Assembly (NCBI RefSeq): GCF_009766095.1
Contig: NZ_LMUD01000016.1
Coordinates: forward strand, 237,515 to 301,514
DNA: 64,000 nucleotides
Source of the DNA: Granulicella sp. S190
Lineage (GTDB): Bacteria > Acidobacteriota > Terriglobia > Terriglobales > Acidobacteriaceae
Direction of reading: 5' to 3'
Both the position numbers and the translations under genes were made by a program. The first letter of the stretch is position 1. The number at the start of each line of letters is the position of its first letter. Shown here piece by piece: positions 42,603-51,749 of the stretch. The notes under the pieces were generated by a model, which saw only the letters and a program-made list of their open reading frames with translations, searched no databases and had not been told where the DNA came from.

Positions 42603-44360
42603 TTACTTGCGAGACTTTGAGTGCCTGGCTCTTTTAGCAGGGGCTCTTTTTGCTGCGCGCTTCCTGATTGGTTTCTTTTTGCTGCCTTTGGAGTTGGTGT
42701 TGGAGGTAGAGGGGTTGACTACGGCGATGAGTTTGGTGCCGATGGGGGAGCCGAGGCCGGTGCAGGGATCCCAGCCGGGGCCGGCCTTGAAGCCTATCGG
42801 AGTGCCGGTGAAGTTGGTGCCGGAGGTGATGTCGTTGAAGGCGGCTTTGCCTTTGGCGGCGTAGATGGCGGGTTGGATGAAACCTGCGGAGGTTCCGTTC
42901 TGTGCGTTGGCGACGGCGATGAGGCCGGCCCAGAGAGGCGCGACGGCGCTGGTGCCGCCGATGACCATGTCTTTGCCGTCGACGCGAATGGCGTAGCCGG
43001 TGGAAGGGTCAGCGTCGCCGGAGACGTCGGGGACACCGCGGCCACCTGCCGGGTTGGTGGGTTTGGGAACGCCTGCGTTGGCTTGCCAGGAGGGCAGCGG
43101 AAAGACGTTGCTGACGCCGCCGCCGGTTGCGCCTTCGTTGTTGGTGAGCTCGTTCCAGACGACCTCGGAGGAGATGGAGGAGCCGCTGCCCTGAAGCGCG
43201 GTTCCACCGCACGCGAGGACGTGAGGGCTGGAGGCGGGGAAGTCGACGTGGTTCTGGCTGTCGGTGACGCCGTCAGTGGAGCCGTCGTCTCCGGCAGCGA
43301 CGGTGATGGTGATGCCGAGGGCGGCGGCGGACTGGCAGGCGGCATCGAGCGCGGTGATGGCCTGTGAGGTCCAGGTGGACTCGGGGCCGCCCCAACTTAT
43401 GGAGATGACGCTGGGCTTGTTGGTGGTGTCGTGGACGGCGGTGGCGATGGCGTCGATGAAGCCCTGATCGGTGTTGGGGGTGAAGTAGACGACGATCTTT
43501 GCGCCTGGGGCTACGGCAGCGGCGACCTCGATGTCGAGCATGACTTCGCCGTCGGCGCTGCTGGCCGTGGTGGGGGTGTTTTTGCCGCCGTCGACCAGGA
43601 CGGCTGTGACTGAGGGGGCCTTCTGGCCGAGGGATTTGAAGTAGGTCTTGAGGTCAGCTGGCTTGTAACCTCCGCCTAGCTCGATGATGCCGATGGTTTG
43701 GCCTGCGGCCGAGGCGTTTGGCGGGAACTGGTAGAGCGCGGCGATCTGAACGGGGGTGAAGGAGGTGTTGGCTCCGGCGGCGTGGGGATGGGCGAAACCT
43801 GCGCCCTGGGCGGTCTTTGCGCCGATGTCGCCGGCCTGGCCTGCGATGCGAAAGTGGGGGTGGGCCTGGGGGCGGTTGTCGAGGCCGAGGACGGCTTCTA
43901 CTGGGCCGACGAGTTCGGTGGGGAGAGTGATGCTGCCCTCGCGGACGCGATAGGTGGCTCCGTCGTGGGTCTTGTGTACGAGCGTGACACCGAAGGCCTT
44001 TTGCATGGCGGCGATGGTGCCGTTGAGCTTGATGGTGCGGCGCTCAGGGCCGGGGGTGTCGGGCGCAACGGTGAGGCCGTACTCTTTGGCGAAGGCGCGG
44101 ACGAGCTTGACGGCGGCGGGGTCGGCACCGTGGTTCTTCTTGTACTGGGCGTGGGTCAGACGCTGCTTGCCAGTGCGGTTGGCGGCCTTGAGCGCGGTCT
44201 TGCGACGGACGACGACGGAGACGGTGATTCTTGTGGCTGCGGGTGCAGGCTTTTCACCGACGGTTTGGGCGGTGTGGGCGAAGGCGGCTTTTTCGCTGCC
44301 GGGAAGGACGGTGCGCGGAGAGGCTGAGATGTGGGGGGTGGATTTTTTCTTCGTGGCCAT
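42603..44360 (-). CDS. S53 (sedolisin / pro-kumamolisin) peptidase without signal peptide
   Basis: 585 residues, ATG 44360 preceded by GGAGG. Residues about 65-160 match the activation pro-domain (LNGTIAAMQKAFGVTL); the catalytic domain runs about 195-545. Catalytic residues by comparison with sedolisins: Glu272 and Asp276 (DGEVMLDIEV), Asp in AAGDDGSTDG for the oxyanion, and Ser471 in GGTSAVAP. Calcium-site residues appear in FNDITSG and GWDPCTGLG. Sedolisins are acid-acting endopeptidases, usually secreted. Here the N-terminus (MATKKKSTPHISASPR) has no signal peptide and the last 28 residues are nearly all Lys, Arg, Ala and Ser. Confidence 0.9.
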   Translation of the reverse strand: MATKKKSTPHISASPRTVLPGSEKAAFAHTAQTVGEKPAPAATRITVSVVVRRKTALKAANRTGKQRLTHAQYKKNHGADPAAVKLVRAFAKEYGLTVAPDTPGPERRTIKLNGTIAAMQKAFGVTLVHKTHDGATYRVREGSITLPTELVGPVEAVLGLDNRPQAHPHFRIAGQAGDIGAKTAQGAGFAHPHAAGANTSFTPVQIAALYQFPPNASAAGQTIGIIELGGGYKPADLKTYFKSLGQKAPSVTAVLVDGGKNTPTTASSADGEVMLDIEVAAAVAPGAKIVVYFTPNTDQGFIDAIATAVHDTTNKPSVISISWGGPESTWTSQAITALDAACQSAAALGITITVAAGDDGSTDGVTDSQNHVDFPASSPHVLACGGTALQGSGSSISSEVVWNELTNNEGATGGGVSNVFPLPSWQANAGVPKPTNPAGGRGVPDVSGDADPSTGYAIRVDGKDMVIGGTSAVAPLWAGLIAVANAQNGTSAGFIQPAIYAAKGKAAFNDITSGTNFTGTPIGFKAGPGWDPCTGLGSPIGTKLIAVVNPSTSNTNSKGSKKKPIRKRAAKRAPAKRARHSKSRK

Positions 44361-44573
44361 GAGGTGATCCTCCAGAGTTGGGGATGGGATTGCGTGGGCC
44401 GATGCTTAGCGAGATTTGCGAACACCCATACTATGCCTGCTTCGGGGAGGAAGGAAGTCAGAGTCGGGTGAATCTTTTAGACGCCAAGAGGATAGTGCAC
44501 GAAGGTGCGGGATCGTATCGCAGCTCTGCGAGAGAGCGTCGAGATGGTCCTGATTGAACGTGAGTGGTGCTGG

Positions 44574-45320
44574 TTAGAAGTGGCGCAAGGGTTCTGTGGG
44601 GGTGGCGGATTTGTAGTCGGGATCGCCGGGGATGGGGTCGAGGTTAGAGCGGAGGTCGGCGCTGCGCTCGAGGGATCGGCTGACGATGTCGCGGGAGCCG
44701 AGGCCGACGGCGAGGGAGAGGGTGAGGACGATGCCACCGAAGAGGATTCCAAAGGCGAGCTCGACGACGGCGCCACCGATTTGCAGGTGGTCGAGGACCA
44801 TGGCGGCGGTGAGGACGAGGACGAGCCATTTGATGCCGAGAGAGAGGAAGCGGGCGTACTGGAGCTTGGCGTTGACGGCGCCGATGAGGACGGAGCGCTC
44901 GAGGAAGCGGGCGATGAGGGTGCCGCAGATGAGGAGGAGAACGGCTCCGATCGAGTGGGTGAGGTAAGGGAGGACGAAGAGGGATATCTGGGATTCGCCC
45001 GGGAAGGCGGCGTCGAAGGCGGAGATACCGATGAAGCAGCCGATGGCGACGCATGCCCAGAAGACGGCGCGGGCGATGAGGGCGGTGGGGCTATGCGCGG
45101 GAGACCAGTCGGAGATCGTGGCGGAGGAGTTGCGGGCGAGGCGCTCATCGAACTTGGCGGCGGTGAGACTGCGACGAAGAAGTGCGGCCAGGCCCATGCC
45201 AATGGCGGTCATAACGACGAGCGCGAGCAGAAGCGCGATGAGGGCGGGGAGAAAGCTGGCCAGTTTGAAGAGAACCTGGTGAGCGGATTGGCGGAGCGCT
45301 TGTTCGACTTGTTGCCACAT
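44574..45320 (-). CDS. Mechanosensitive-channel-type membrane protein (conserved TM helix family)
   Basis: 248 residues, ATG 45320 preceded by AGAGGGA. About five hydrophobic segments (near residues 20-50, 80-105, 115-140, 160-180 and 185-210). The last region FGGIVLTLSLAVGLGSRDIV is the conserved TM-helix motif found in MscS-related proteins. It lacks the large cytoplasmic beta/vestibule domain of full MscS. Probably an inner-membrane osmotic-response protein; neighbouring trehalose genes fit, but channel activity is inferred. Confidence 0.75.
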   Translation of the reverse strand: MWQQVEQALRQSAHQVLFKLASFLPALIALLLALVVMTAIGMGLAALLRRSLTAAKFDERLARNSSATISDWSPAHSPTALIARAVFWACVAIGCFIGISAFDAAFPGESQISLFVLPYLTHSIGAVLLLICGTLIARFLERSVLIGAVNAKLQYARFLSLGIKWLVLVLTAAMVLDHLQIGGAVVELAFGILFGGIVLTLSLAVGLGSRDIVSRSLERSADLRSNLDPIPGDPDYKSATPTEPLRHF

Positions 45321-45454
45321 GAGTTGTCCCTCTAGTTCTTTGTTGTCAATTCTCAGTTGCCGGTTCTCAGATGCCAGGCTCAGTGCCGGTTGTCAGTTTT
45401 CTGTTCAGCGTGTTTCCGTGATGGCTTTGCCGTTTCTTTTTTTGAGGTGCTTTT

Positions 45455-46672
45455 CTAAGGGTTGAAGCGGTCGGGCCAGCGCCAGCGCGATACGAGATAG
45501 GGTTTGTCGGCTTCAAATGCGAGGGCTAGATCCTGAATGTGTTTTTCCGGTGCGGTGCCTGTGCTGATGAGGGTGAGATGAGAGGCGACCCAAGCGAGAT
45601 AGAGAGGGGTGAGCGCGCCGAGCAGGTGACCGCGGTTGATGGTCCGGAGACGATAGGCGAGGACGAAATCGTAGACGATGCGAGCCCAGAGGTTGTCGGG
45701 CATGCGAAAGCTTTCCGGCTGCATGATGGAGAGCTTCTTGAGGCCGAGGAGCGAGTTGGGCGGCAGGACGAGAGACCAGATCTCGTGAAGGTTGGAGTAG
45801 GCGAGGCGGAAGGCCTCGAGCATGGATGCGGTTTCTGGCGGCTCGGCGACGGAGGAGGTTTGGGGCAGGAGGGGGGCTGGTTGGGTGCCGCGAGCCCGCT
45901 GCCAGAAGGAGGCCTTCGCATCAACGTCGGCGAAGAGAGAGCCGGCGATCTGGGCGAGGAGGCTGTTGAGATCGCGTGCGGCCGGCTGCGGGAGGGTGCG
46001 GGGGTTGATTTCTACCTCGGCGACGGTGAAGTTGGCGGTGGCGGCTTCGGCGAGCGGCCAGATGAGGGAGTCGTCCTGTGAGGTCGCGGTGTAGCGTTGT
46101 GCGGTGGCTGCGAGACGGTTGGCCATACGGAGGGAGAGGCCGAGGTCGATGGCGAGGGGAAAGCGCGGGCGGGTGCCGAAGAGCGCTCGGGTGACGGGGT
46201 AGAGTATTGCGGAGTTAACGAGGCCTTCGCGAGGGCCGAGGTCGTAGTGGGCGATGGAGAGATCGGCAGTGAGGGTGGATTTTGCGAGAGCGCGGACAGC
46301 CTCAGGTTGAAGAGACTGGCACTCGGAGCCGAGGAGGAGGCAACTGGTGGCGTGGTTCTCCTGTGCGAGCTTGTAGGTGTTGACGTAGTCCGCTGCGGTG
46401 AGTACCCATGGGGTAGCGGAGACTGCGGTGGGCGTGTAGGGGATGAGGCGGAGCGGACTGCCGGAGGAGAGTTGCGGGGCGGCGTCGGGGGTGGCGACGA
46501 GGACAGTGTCATTGGGGAAGGCAAGGGCGAGATTGGCGAGGGTGATCTCGAAGGCCTCTTGCGGGAGAGAAACCAGGCTGATTAGGAGACTGGCCGCTTC
46601 GTGCAACGGCTGAGGGTGCGGCGTGTTGGTCGCGTTCGAGGCGAGGTCGGTATTTGTCTGCGCGGAGGCCAT
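45455..46672 (-). CDS. GT81-like glycosyltransferase homologue, DXD apparently lost
   Basis: 405 residues. The C-terminal half (SYSNLHEIWSL-type helix; WARIVYDFVLAYRLRTINRG; LGALTPLYLAWVASHLT) and the segment ILYPVTRALFGTRPRFPLAI resemble mannosylglycerate/glucosylglycerate-type retaining GT-A proteins. Where those have an acidic metal-binding motif followed by RSLTPE, this protein reads GSECQSLQPEAV (residues 115-126), so the usual DXD is missing. It may be a non-catalytic relative or bind nucleotide sugar differently. Lies divergently from the GH15-treYZ genes. Family assignment is from recollection of motif pattern and is moderate. Confidence 0.5.
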   Translation of the reverse strand: MASAQTNTDLASNATNTPHPQPLHEAASLLISLVSLPQEAFEITLANLALAFPNDTVLVATPDAAPQLSSGSPLRLIPYTPTAVSATPWVLTAADYVNTYKLAQENHATSCLLLGSECQSLQPEAVRALAKSTLTADLSIAHYDLGPREGLVNSAILYPVTRALFGTRPRFPLAIDLGLSLRMANRLAATAQRYTATSQDDSLIWPLAEAATANFTVAEVEINPRTLPQPAARDLNSLLAQIAGSLFADVDAKASFWQRARGTQPAPLLPQTSSVAEPPETASMLEAFRLAYSNLHEIWSLVLPPNSLLGLKKLSIMQPESFRMPDNLWARIVYDFVLAYRLRTINRGHLLGALTPLYLAWVASHLTLISTGTAPEKHIQDLALAFEADKPYLVSRWRWPDRFNP

Positions 46673-46834
46673 CGTGCGATGTGGACTTTCTCGATTCGTT
46701 TAGTGGTGGCTCAGATGATTGGGGTCAGCCGGTTTTTTCTTAAGGCCGGAGGTGGGTTCCTGCCGTGAGTGTACTGCCGATTTTGAAGCTGCGCGAGAGA
46801 GGGGTGACAGGTCAAGAGGATTCGTATTCGAACG

Positions 46835-46862
46835 TTGTCTCAAAAATTTCCCTTCTTATATT
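46835..46862 (+). promoter_or_regulatory. Candidate promoter for the GH15 gene
   Basis: TTGTCT (46835-46840), a 16-base spacer, then TATATT (46857-46862), about 136 bases upstream of ATG 46999, within the otherwise empty 326-base divergent intergenic region. Sequence match only. Confidence 0.35.
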
Positions 46863-46998
46863 GATCGGCATGTTTCTTTGCTGCACCTTAATCTTTCCTT
46901 TTGCGCATCTTACGGATTGGAACTGCTCTTTAGAGAGATGCGCGGTGCACCGTATGTGGTTGCTGACAAGGTGAATACGTTTGTGGAAGCGGGAGATT

Positions 46999-48852
46999 AT
47001 GGCAGAGCTGAAGAAGAAGAGTACGGGACCGCTGCATGGTTCGCGGATTGAAGACTATTGCATGATCGGGGACTGCGAGACGGCGGCTCTGGTGTCGAAA
47101 GGTGGGTCGATCGACTGGCTGTGCTGGCCTACTTTTCCGTCAGCGGCTTGTTTCGCCGCGCTGCTAGGGACACGCGACCATGGGTTCTGGCAGATTGCGC
47201 CCAAGGGGAAGATGAAGGCGGTGAAGCGCGAGTATGAAGCTCATACGCTGATCGTCCAGACGACGTTCGAGACCAGGGAGGGTGAGGTCTGCATGATTGA
47301 TTTTATGCCTCAGCGAGAGAAGCACTCGCGCGTGGTGCGGATGGTGCGTGGAGTTCGCGGCAGAGTGAAGATGCAGATGGATCTGGCGATTCGATTCGAC
47401 TATGGGAGGACGGTTCCGTGGGTAACCGGAACCGAAGATGGGTTGCGAGCGATTGCCGGCGCCGACATGATCTCTTTGCGAACGGAGGTGCCGTTGCGCG
47501 GCGAAGGACTGACTACGCGAGGCGAGTTCACGGTACGCGAGGGCGAGACGATTAGTTTTACGCTGACCAACTCGTCGTCGCTCGAGAAGGTTCCACCTCG
47601 GCTTGATGTTGAGAAGGCGCTGGCGGAGACACAGAGATACTGGACGAGGTGGGCACGAAAGAGCCAGTATAAGGGACCGTACGCCGATGCCGTCGAGCGG
47701 TCGCTGATTACTTTGAAGGCGATGACGTATAAGCCTTCCGGAGGGATTGTGGCGGCGGTGACGACGTCGCTGCCGGAGAGGATAGGCGGCCCGCGCAACT
47801 GGGACTATCGCTACTGCTGGCTGCGCGATACGGCATTTACGCTGCTGATTTTGATGCAGGCGGGATTTGTGGACGAAGCTGTGGAGTGGCGCAAGTGGCT
47901 GCTTCGCGCCATTGCCGGAGCGCCGGACCAGGTGCAAACGATCTATGGAGTGTGCGGCGAGCGGCAGATGGTGGAGTGGGAGGCAGACTGGCTGCCGGGA
48001 TACGAAGGATCCAAGCCGGTGCGGATAGGCAATGCGGCGGTGGACCAGTTTCAACTGGATGTGTTCGGCGAGGTGGCGGCGGCGCTGTCGAGGATCCCGG
48101 AGGAGGATGACGAGATTCGCGTTTCGTCGAACTCGGTGCAGGCAGCCTTCATCAATCACCTGTGCGAGGTGTGGCCTGAACCGGATGAGGGGATATGGGA
48201 GACACGCGGTGGCGCAAAGCACTTTACGCACTCTAAGGTGATGGCATGGGTGGCGCTGGACAGGGCAATCAGACACCATGAGCAGCACGGCGGGAAAGGG
48301 AACGTGAAGCGATGGAAGAAGAATCGCGAGATGCTGCACCGGGAGGTTTGCCGGAAGGGGTTCGATAAGAAGTTGAATTGCTTTGTGCAGTCTTACGGCT
48401 CGAAGCAACTGGATGCGTCGTGCCTGCGGATTGGGCTGGTGGGATTTTTGCCGATGGAGGATCCGCGAGTGATCGGCACGATTGAGGCGATCGAGAAGGG
48501 ATTGATGAAGGATGGTTTTGTGGAGCGGTATGACACGAAGAAGACGAAGGATGGACTTGCAGGAAGCGAGGGTGCATTTCTGGCATGCAGCTTCTGGCTG
48601 GTGACGAACCTGTGGCTGATCGGGAGGCAGTCGGATGCAAAGTTGATGTTTGAACGGCTACTGAAGTTGCGCAATGATGTGGGGCTCTTGTCGGAGGAGT
48701 ACGATCCGGTGGGAAGGCGCATGGTGGGAAATTTTCCTCAGGCACTGTCGCATATTGCGCTGCTCCACTCGGCTTTTGCCATGTCCGGGCTCTGGGTTCC
48801 GGAGAAGAAGACTGCGAAGAAAACTTCGTCGCAAGGAAGATCAAGCGTGTGA
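46999..48852 (+). CDS. Glycoside hydrolase family 15 (glucoamylase/trehalase-like)
   Basis: 617 residues from ATG 46999 with GCGGGAG immediately upstream; an in-frame TTG at 46981 is less likely. The N-terminus IEDYCMIGDCETAALVSKGG and SIDWLCWPTF is the hallmark of bacterial GH15 proteins of about 600 residues. The (alpha/alpha)6 barrel motif NWDYRYCWLRDTAF holds substrate-binding residues; the likely general acid is Glu in GIWETRGG and the general base Glu in LLSEEYDP. It would release glucose from alpha-glucans or hydrolyse trehalose; sequence alone does not separate these. No signal peptide, so intracellular. Located about 200 bases upstream of treY on the same strand, suggesting joint control of glycogen/trehalose turnover. 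Confidence 0.9.
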   Translation: MAELKKKSTGPLHGSRIEDYCMIGDCETAALVSKGGSIDWLCWPTFPSAACFAALLGTRDHGFWQIAPKGKMKAVKREYEAHTLIVQTTFETREGEVCMIDFMPQREKHSRVVRMVRGVRGRVKMQMDLAIRFDYGRTVPWVTGTEDGLRAIAGADMISLRTEVPLRGEGLTTRGEFTVREGETISFTLTNSSSLEKVPPRLDVEKALAETQRYWTRWARKSQYKGPYADAVERSLITLKAMTYKPSGGIVAAVTTSLPERIGGPRNWDYRYCWLRDTAFTLLILMQAGFVDEAVEWRKWLLRAIAGAPDQVQTIYGVCGERQMVEWEADWLPGYEGSKPVRIGNAAVDQFQLDVFGEVAAALSRIPEEDDEIRVSSNSVQAAFINHLCEVWPEPDEGIWETRGGAKHFTHSKVMAWVALDRAIRHHEQHGGKGNVKRWKKNREMLHREVCRKGFDKKLNCFVQSYGSKQLDASCLRIGLVGFLPMEDPRVIGTIEAIEKGLMKDGFVERYDTKKTKDGLAGSEGAFLACSFWLVTNLWLIGRQSDAKLMFERLLKLRNDVGLLSEEYDPVGRRMVGNFPQALSHIALLHSAFAMSGLWVPEKKTAKKTSSQGRSSV

Positions 48853-49052
48853 AGTAGGTTCGTTTGTGCAGATCTGAGAGTGCGTTCGAGAGGTGGGGAG
48901 CGCTCGGAAGTTTCCTGAATTCAGCGGCTGGCGATTGGGATGCAACCAACGAGAGCCTCTGTGTCTCTAACGAGTTACCTGGATTATTTTGATGGAATTT
49001 TGTGTGCGACTCTCTGCCTTGCCTCCTGAACGGTACTTTGATTGGTTGATGA

Positions 49053-51749
49053 ATGTTACGGATTCCAGGCTCTACTTACAGACTGCAACTCCATAAGGAT
49101 TTTACGTTCGATGATGCGGCGAAGATCGCTGCCTATCTGCGTGCTCTTGGTGTCTCGCACGTGTATAGCTCTCCATATCTGCAGGCTGCTCCGGGAAGCA
49201 TGCACGGGTACGATGTTGTCGACCATCAGAAGGTGAATGAAGAGCTGGGCGGCGCGGAGGCGCATGACCGATTCTGCAAGTCGCTGGGCGAGGCGGGGCT
49301 GGGGCAGGTGCTGGATATTGTGCCGAACCATATGTCGCTCGGCAAAGAGAATAGATTCTGGTGGGATGTGCTGGAGAATGGGACGTCTAGCCGGTATGCG
49401 TCGTTTTTCGATATCGACTGGCAGCCGCAGGAGGAGCGGCTGAGGGATAAAGTGCTGGTGCCGATTCTTGGCGACCAGTACGGACGCGTGCTGCGGTCGG
49501 GTGGCATCAAGGTGGTGCGACGCGGGGTGAAGTTCCAGGTGGAGTGCTCGGGGCAGTCGCTGCCGGTGTCGCCACCGTCATTGCCGGTGATTTTAACGCG
49601 CGCGGCGGAGTATGCGAAGTCGGATACGCTGAGTTTTCTTGCGGCTTCGTTTGGACGGTTGCCGGCGCCGGAGTATGTGGACCGGCGAACGATTCTGGCG
49701 CGGCATCGGGATAAGGTGGTGTTGTTTACGCTGCTGGAAAGGCTGTGCGCGGAGGAGCCTGGAATCTTCGAGGCGATGGACAAGGCGTTGGTGGAGATGA
49801 ATGAAGATCTGGATGCCGTGGATGATTTTCTGAACCAGCAGAACTATCGGCTGGCTTACTGGAAGACGGCGGATCAGCAGCTGAGCTACCGGCGCTTCTT
49901 CGATGTGAATACGCTGATAGGGTTGCGGGTGGAGCGGGAGTACGTGTTTGAAGAGACGCATGCGCTGGTGCTGGACTGGTTGCGACGGGGAGTACTGGAC
50001 GGGGTGAGGGTGGATCATCCGGACGGGTTGCGTGATCCGAGAGAGTACTTCAAACGGCTGCGCGAGCGAGCACCGGATGCGTGGGTGATTGGCGAGAAGA
50101 TTTTGGAGCCAGGGGAGTTTCTGCGCGAGGACTGGCCAATTGAAGGGACCAGCGGGTATGACTTTTTGAATGTCGCAGCGGGTGTGCTGGTTGCGCCTGA
50201 GGGGATGATGGAGCTGAGCACGATCTATGCGGATTTTACTGGACAGCCTACGGACTTTCACGCGATTGCGCATGAGAAGAAGATCAATGTTTCGCAGGAG
50301 GCTTTGGGCAGCGATGTAAATCGGCTGACGTCGATCTTTGTGGAGATCTGCGAGGCGAATCGAGATGAGCGCGACTACACGCGGGCTGAGGTGAGGCGAG
50401 CGATTCGCGAGGTGGCGGCTTGCTTCGGTATCTATCGGACCTACGTGGTACCGGAGCGCGATGAGATTACCGATGAAGACCGCGTGTACATTATGCAGGC
50501 CACGGATTGCGCGAAGGAGACGCGCCAGGATATCGATGGGGGGTTGTTCGATTTTCTTTGCGACGTGTTGACGATGAAGGTCAAGGGGAGGCTGGAGAGC
50601 GAGTTTCTGCTGCGCTTCCAGCAGTTCACGGGACCGGTGATGGCGAAGGGCGTGGAGGATACGGCGTTCTATTGCTACAACCGGTTGACGGGCATGAATG
50701 AGGTTGGGAGCGATCCAGGGCGCGGGGGATTGAGTGTCGAGGAGTTTCATATCTACTGCGCGAAGATGCAGGAGACGCATCCTTGCACGATGACGACGCT
50801 GTCGACGCATGACACCAAGCGCAGCGATGATGTGAGGGCACGGCTGGCGGTACTGTCGGAGATACCGGGGAAGTTTGGTGCGGCGATTCAGCGCTGGTCG
50901 CGAATGAACAATGCATTTCGCGCGCGGAAGCCGGGTGTGGAACCTCTGCCGGACCGGAACACGGAGTACTTTCTTTACCAGACGCTGATTGGTGCGTGGC
51001 CGCTGCCGATGGACCGTGCGCAGGCTTACATGATGAAGGCGGTGCGTGAGGCGAAGCAACAGACAAGCTGGGTGGCGAACAATAAGGAGTTTGAAGACGC
51101 TCTGAATCTGTTTCTGGAGTTTACGTATAACTACGCGCCGTTTCAGCGGGAGCTGCAGCAGTTTGTGGAGAGAATTCTTGAGCCTGGGCGAGTGAACTCG
51201 CTGGCACAGACGCTGTTGAAGTACACCGCGCCGGGTGTGCCGGATCTGTACCAGGGGACGGAGTTGTGGGATTTGAGCCTTGTCGATCCCGATAACAGGC
51301 GCCCGGTGGACTATGCGCTGCGGCAGCGACTGTTGAAGGAGCTGCTGGAGATGACCGGGCAGGAAGCGGCAGCGCAGGTGATGGCCAGGGTGGATGAGGG
51401 TCTCCCGAAGATGTGGACGATTCACAAGGCGCTGCAGCTGAGGCGCGAACGGCCGCGGTCGTTTGGCGCAGAGGCGGACTATGTTCCGCTGATGGTGGAT
51501 GGAGCGAAACATGATCACGTGATTGCGTATCTGCGTGGCGAGAATGTGGTAACGGTGGTGCCAAGGCTGACGGTGAAGCTGGCTGGGGTGTGGAAGGATA
51601 CGTCGGTAACGCTGCCTGAGGGACGGTGGCGGAATCGTATGACGGGGGAGATGGTTGAAGGCGGCGAGGTTGGAGTGAAGGGATTGTTGAAGGAGTTTCC
51701 GGTGGCGTTGCTGGCGCGTGAGGATGTGGGGGAGATGGCAGATGCATGA
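49053..51749 (+). CDS. treY: Malto-oligosyltrehalose synthase
   Basis: 898 residues, a typical TreY length. Isomerises the reducing-end alpha-1,4 bond of maltodextrins into an alpha,alpha-1,1 bond (EC 5.4.99.15), in the cytoplasm. GH13 motifs: STYRLQLHKDF at the start, DIVPNHMS near residue 90, GVRVDHPDGLRDP with the nucleophile Asp near 320, GEKILEPGE with the acid Glu near 350, and STHDTKRSDDVRARL near 590. The ATG at 49053 matches the family's N-terminus although no strong ribosome-binding site is visible. It overlaps treZ by 8 bases. No treX debranching gene is next to it. Confidence 0.95.
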   Translation: MLRIPGSTYRLQLHKDFTFDDAAKIAAYLRALGVSHVYSSPYLQAAPGSMHGYDVVDHQKVNEELGGAEAHDRFCKSLGEAGLGQVLDIVPNHMSLGKENRFWWDVLENGTSSRYASFFDIDWQPQEERLRDKVLVPILGDQYGRVLRSGGIKVVRRGVKFQVECSGQSLPVSPPSLPVILTRAAEYAKSDTLSFLAASFGRLPAPEYVDRRTILARHRDKVVLFTLLERLCAEEPGIFEAMDKALVEMNEDLDAVDDFLNQQNYRLAYWKTADQQLSYRRFFDVNTLIGLRVEREYVFEETHALVLDWLRRGVLDGVRVDHPDGLRDPREYFKRLRERAPDAWVIGEKILEPGEFLREDWPIEGTSGYDFLNVAAGVLVAPEGMMELSTIYADFTGQPTDFHAIAHEKKINVSQEALGSDVNRLTSIFVEICEANRDERDYTRAEVRRAIREVAACFGIYRTYVVPERDEITDEDRVYIMQATDCAKETRQDIDGGLFDFLCDVLTMKVKGRLESEFLLRFQQFTGPVMAKGVEDTAFYCYNRLTGMNEVGSDPGRGGLSVEEFHIYCAKMQETHPCTMTTLSTHDTKRSDDVRARLAVLSEIPGKFGAAIQRWSRMNNAFRARKPGVEPLPDRNTEYFLYQTLIGAWPLPMDRAQAYMMKAVREAKQQTSWVANNKEFEDALNLFLEFTYNYAPFQRELQQFVERILEPGRVNSLAQTLLKYTAPGVPDLYQGTELWDLSLVDPDNRRPVDYALRQRLLKELLEMTGQEAAAQVMARVDEGLPKMWTIHKALQLRRERPRSFGAEADYVPLMVDGAKHDHVIAYLRGENVVTVVPRLTVKLAGVWKDTSVTLPEGRWRNRMTGEMVEGGEVGVKGLLKEFPVALLAREDVGEMADA

